Shown: piece by piece, positions 61,632 through 64,000 of the stretch
Layout: every line of letters starts with the position of its first letter
Numbering within the stretch: the first letter of the stretch is position 1
DNA from: CAZGMJ01 sp964526785
GTDB lineage: Bacteria; Planctomycetota; Phycisphaerae; Sedimentisphaerales; Anaerobacaceae
DNA length: 64,000 nt
Assembly: GCA_964526785.1 (NCBI GenBank)
Contig: CAZGMJ010000009.1
Location: 55,206-119,205 of the forward strand
Direction of reading: 5' to 3'
The notes under the pieces: model-generated
Databases searched by the model: none
Told to the model about the DNA's origin: nothing
Seen by the model: the letters and a program-made list of their open reading frames with translations, nothing else
Made by a program: the position numbers and the translations under genes

Positions 61632-62702
61632 ATGTCGGCCGGGACGCAGTTGCAACAAGTGAACGACGCCACATATCAAGGGTACACACTTTTGGCACGC
61701 GGCAAAGACCGAATAGACTGGGAACCACTGGCGGACAAGGCGATCATGGATATTCGGATCCGCGACCTGTCTCTTCACATCGAAGGTTCACCTCTGGAGG
61801 CAAGAGTCGGGCGGCTATACGACGAGTTGGATGCGCGAGGGCTCGCATTCCGGCCGCCCTGTTACCTTGCTGACGAATGGCTATGCCCGGAAAAGGAACC
61901 GATCATCGGCATACCTTTCTACCTTGCCCATCCCCGTCTCGAACGTATCGAGCAGAAGATGATGCTGGATGTCGAGGGAGGAACCGACAAATCGTGCATG
62001 CAGTTGTTACGACACGAATGCGGCCATGCCATCAACTATGCATACGAACTTTACAAGAAGAGTCGATGGAGGGAGCTCTTCGGCCCTTTTTCCGCGCGGT
62101 ACTCCGATTCCTACGAGTATCAGCCCTACTCGAAGCGATTCGTGATTCATCTCGAAGATCATTATGCACAAGCCCATCCGGACGAGGATTTTGCGGAGAC
62201 ATTTGCGGTTTGGCTAACGCCGGACAATGACTGGCGGAGGCGCTATCAGTCGTGGCCCGTGATCAAGAAGCTGGAATACGTCGACGGATTGATGCGCCGT
62301 ATTGCAGACAAACAGCCGGTCGTGACTGCGCGCGGGACGCCTCCGTGGTCGGCCTCGCGGATGACCAGGACGCTCAGCGCCTACTACGAACGCAAGCGGA
62401 GGGCCATGGGCAGGGAGTTTCAGGGTTATTACGATCACAGTCTGCGGGAGTTATTCGCAGCGGGCGGCGGCCTTCGCGCATCGGCGTTGCTGCGCAGGCA
62501 CCGCCGCGCGATTGTGGACAGCGTTGCGAAATGGACGGGGCATCGCAAGTACGATATTCACCAACTGGTGAACAAACTGATCAAGCGGTGCGATGCCCTG
62601 GATCTGCATACGGAGCAAGCGGGCACACAGGGTATTGTCGGGGCGACCGCCCTGCTGACAGCGATAGCAAGCAACACATACCTCGGCGACAGAAGAGCGT
62701 GA
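61632..62702 (+). CDS. Putative zinc-binding metallopeptidase
   Basis: This cytoplasmic protein has about 356 residues and the zinc motif HECGH in LLRHECGHAINYAY, plus the downstream acidic block HPDEDFAETFAVWLTP that probably supplies the third ligand. A characteristic upstream stretch is RPPCYLADEWLCPEK followed by IPFYLAHPRLERIEQKMML. The family is known in planctomycetes and myxobacteria, with unknown substrate, and often stands next to an ATP-grasp ligase, as here. The open frame extends to 61458, but its translation is poor and the promoter lies within it. ATG 61632 has no clear ribosome site; TTG 61692 is an alternative. Confidence 0.75.
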   Translation: MSAGTQLQQVNDATYQGYTLLARGKDRIDWEPLADKAIMDIRIRDLSLHIEGSPLEARVGRLYDELDARGLAFRPPCYLADEWLCPEKEPIIGIPFYLAHPRLERIEQKMMLDVEGGTDKSCMQLLRHECGHAINYAYELYKKSRWRELFGPFSARYSDSYEYQPYSKRFVIHLEDHYAQAHPDEDFAETFAVWLTPDNDWRRRYQSWPVIKKLEYVDGLMRRIADKQPVVTARGTPPWSASRMTRTLSAYYERKRRAMGREFQGYYDHSLRELFAAGGGLRASALLRRHRRAIVDSVAKWTGHRKYDIHQLVNKLIKRCDALDLHTEQAGTQGIVGATALLTAIASNTYLGDRRA

Positions 62703-62718
62703 CTAAGGGGACAGAAGA

Positions 62719-63714
62719 ATGAACGTTACCGTGCTCGTGGATGAGTGGACTATCCCATCGGGTGATCCGGAATTCACCAGGCAACCGCCCAAACCCATGA
62801 CGGAATTTCATGTTATCGACGCGCTGCGGTCTCTGGGGCACAGCGTTCGGACGGTGGGCGTTTCCAGCGATATCGCTGCTCTCGTGCATCATTTGACTAG
62901 TCAACCGGTCGATCTGGTGTTTAACCTCACCGAGCAGATCGACGGCGACCGGCTTATGGACAAGAATATTGCAGCTTTGCTGGAAATGATGGGAATCGCC
63001 TTTACGGGGGCCGGCCCGATGGGCCTGATGCTTTCACGAGACAAGCGTTTGTGCAAGGAGTTGCTCAGTCTGCATAAGATACGCGTACCCAGATTCGTAT
63101 CTCTGCCCATTGGACGGAAGGTGCGCATTCCAAAGACCGTGAAGTATCCGTTGGTTGTGAAGCCTGCTCTCGAAGACGGTTCGGAAGGCATTTCGAACGC
63201 TTCGCTGGTGATGAATGAAAAGGCTCTGCTCGAACGGGTGGAGTTTGTTCACACATCGTGGCAGCAACCGGTGATTGCGGAAGAGTACATCGACGGCCGG
63301 GAGTATTACGTTGGAGTACTGGGTAATGCGAGGCTTACGGTGTTGCCCCTTCGGGAATGCAAACTCAACGCCGGCGCACAGGACGGGCCCCAGCTCGCCA
63401 CCTACATGGTGAAATGGAACGCGAAGTATCGAGAGAAATGGAATATCGTTTTTGACTTTGCAGAACTTGACGACGAGACGATCAGACGCATCGAGAGGAC
63501 ATGCAAGAAGGTCTATCGCATATTGCACATGCGCGACTATGCGCGGATTGACCTTCGCGTAACGCCCGAGGGGCGTCTGGTTATTCTCGAGGCAAATCCC
63601 AATCCGGACCTCGCGTACGGAGAGGAGGTTGCGGAGGCGGCGGAAAAGCGGGGAATCAGCTACGAAGCGCTCATCGACAGGATCATCCGTTCGGCACTTC
63701 GGAGATATCGGTGA
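62719..63714 (+). CDS. D-alanine--D-alanine ligase-like ATP-grasp enzyme
   Basis: This 331-residue ligase activates a carboxyl group by acyl-phosphate formation. ATP-grasp features are NIAALLEMMGIAFTGAGP, SRDKRLCKELL, YPLVVKPALEDGSEGIS (glycine-rich loop), EEYIDGREYYVGVLG and VILEANPNPDLAYGEE (metal-binding Asn/Glu). It is shorter and more diverged than housekeeping Ddl, so it probably joins other amino acids or peptides. AGGGGAC precedes the ATG, 16 bases after the zinc peptidase stop, so the two are co-transcribed. Confidence 0.85.
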   Translation: MNVTVLVDEWTIPSGDPEFTRQPPKPMTEFHVIDALRSLGHSVRTVGVSSDIAALVHHLTSQPVDLVFNLTEQIDGDRLMDKNIAALLEMMGIAFTGAGPMGLMLSRDKRLCKELLSLHKIRVPRFVSLPIGRKVRIPKTVKYPLVVKPALEDGSEGISNASLVMNEKALLERVEFVHTSWQQPVIAEEYIDGREYYVGVLGNARLTVLPLRECKLNAGAQDGPQLATYMVKWNAKYREKWNIVFDFAELDDETIRRIERTCKKVYRILHMRDYARIDLRVTPEGRLVILEANPNPDLAYGEEVAEAAEKRGISYEALIDRIIRSALRRYR

Positions 63715-63905
63715 TGCAGGTCCGCGGGCTTGACGGCGCGAGGATACATTTCCCGGTCCGTCCAATTCTGTGTCAACGCAAAGCCCGATACAGGCAACAG
63801 CTCCGGTATTTGAAAGAAGCGGCCTTTATCGAAAGGTACAGACAGACAATATCCGGGTAATTCGCAGCGAGAGCATGCATATGGCAGGATATTGGCAGGG
63901 CTGAC

Positions 63906-64000
63906 TCATCCCCAGTTTTGGCGTAGGAGTTCTTTTCGCAGAGCCGGCATTATGGTTCGTAGTCGTCCCGGTATCTTTTCGAACATGATTCGGCCAATGG
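63906..64000 (-). CDS. C-terminal end of an unidentified gene running off the window
   Basis: On the minus strand a frame enters from the window edge and ends in TGA at 63908-63906. It reads FEKIPGRLRTIMPALRKELL and ends RQNWG. Only about 30 codons are visible, so neither the product nor whether the frame is real can be decided. The 190 bases between it and the ATP-grasp gene show nothing recognisable. Confidence 0.3.
   Translation of the reverse strand, partial: IGRIMFEKIPGRLRTIMPALRKELLRQNWG

Overview
The window looks like a piece of a Planctomycetota chromosome, most probably from the class Phycisphaerae (Sedimentisphaerales-like). This is inferred from gene content. There are two H-X9-DG type prepilin-like proteins, two PEP-CTERM proteins and a third orphan PEP-CTERM tail. 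There is also a large set of secreted glycan-degrading enzymes (two GH29 fucosidases, a GH2 beta-galactosidase, a GHL10 protein, a GH-A/CBM9 enzyme and a beta-helix/PDZ protein), a DUF4954 protein, an HzsA-related di-haem propeller protein and a PQQ-type beta-propeller. No rRNA, tRNA, integrase or CRISPR array was recognised.

Layout. 1-5.8 kb: a 5'-truncated UDP-sugar pyrophosphorylase, a secreted PQQ-like propeller, a 600-bp field of diverged repeats, a prepilin-like protein followed by an orphan PEP-CTERM tail, and a BRCT protein. 6-9.6 kb: a 59-residue membrane protein, a PEP-CTERM protein, small ORFs and a second prepilin-like protein. 9.9-12.9 kb: a tightly coupled three-gene cluster (U32-family Fe-S type protein, SAM methyltransferase, type III polyketide synthase), the best candidate for an undescribed pathway. 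13-24 kb: an SGNH-GH29 fusion, a PpiC lipoprotein, the HzsA-related protein, and a minus-strand DUF4954-nagB-fucosidase operon.

24-35 kb: a degenerate peptidoglycan-recognition-like protein, a PEP-CTERM protein, a minus-strand run (HAD hydrolase, homocysteine methyltransferase, GH-A/CBM9 enzyme, APC permease), rmuC with a membrane protein, and a RAYT transposase with REP palindromes, two of them in an 84-bp tandem repeat. 35-45 kb: thioredoxin, thioredoxin reductase, a Tat-exported phosphoesterase, beta-galactosidase, RecJ and the GHL10 protein. 45-50.8 kb: a GlmU-like protein, acyl carrier protein and a Re-citrate-synthase-like enzyme in one operon, then a divergent NamZ-like muramidase / serine hydrolase pair that suggests peptidoglycan recycling. 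50.8-64 kb: an ankyrin protein, a phosphoesterase-peroxiredoxin-thioredoxin fusion, the beta-helix/PDZ protein, TypA/BipA, a large secreted protein of unknown family, and a zinc peptidase / ATP-grasp ligase pair.

The combined picture is an anaerobic or facultative polysaccharide degrader: fucose- and galactose-containing glycans are cut outside the cytoplasm, amino sugars enter metabolism through NagB, and cell-wall material is recycled. Several sigma70-like promoters with exact 17-bp spacers can be read. No computation was run, so all family assignments are from recognised motifs.
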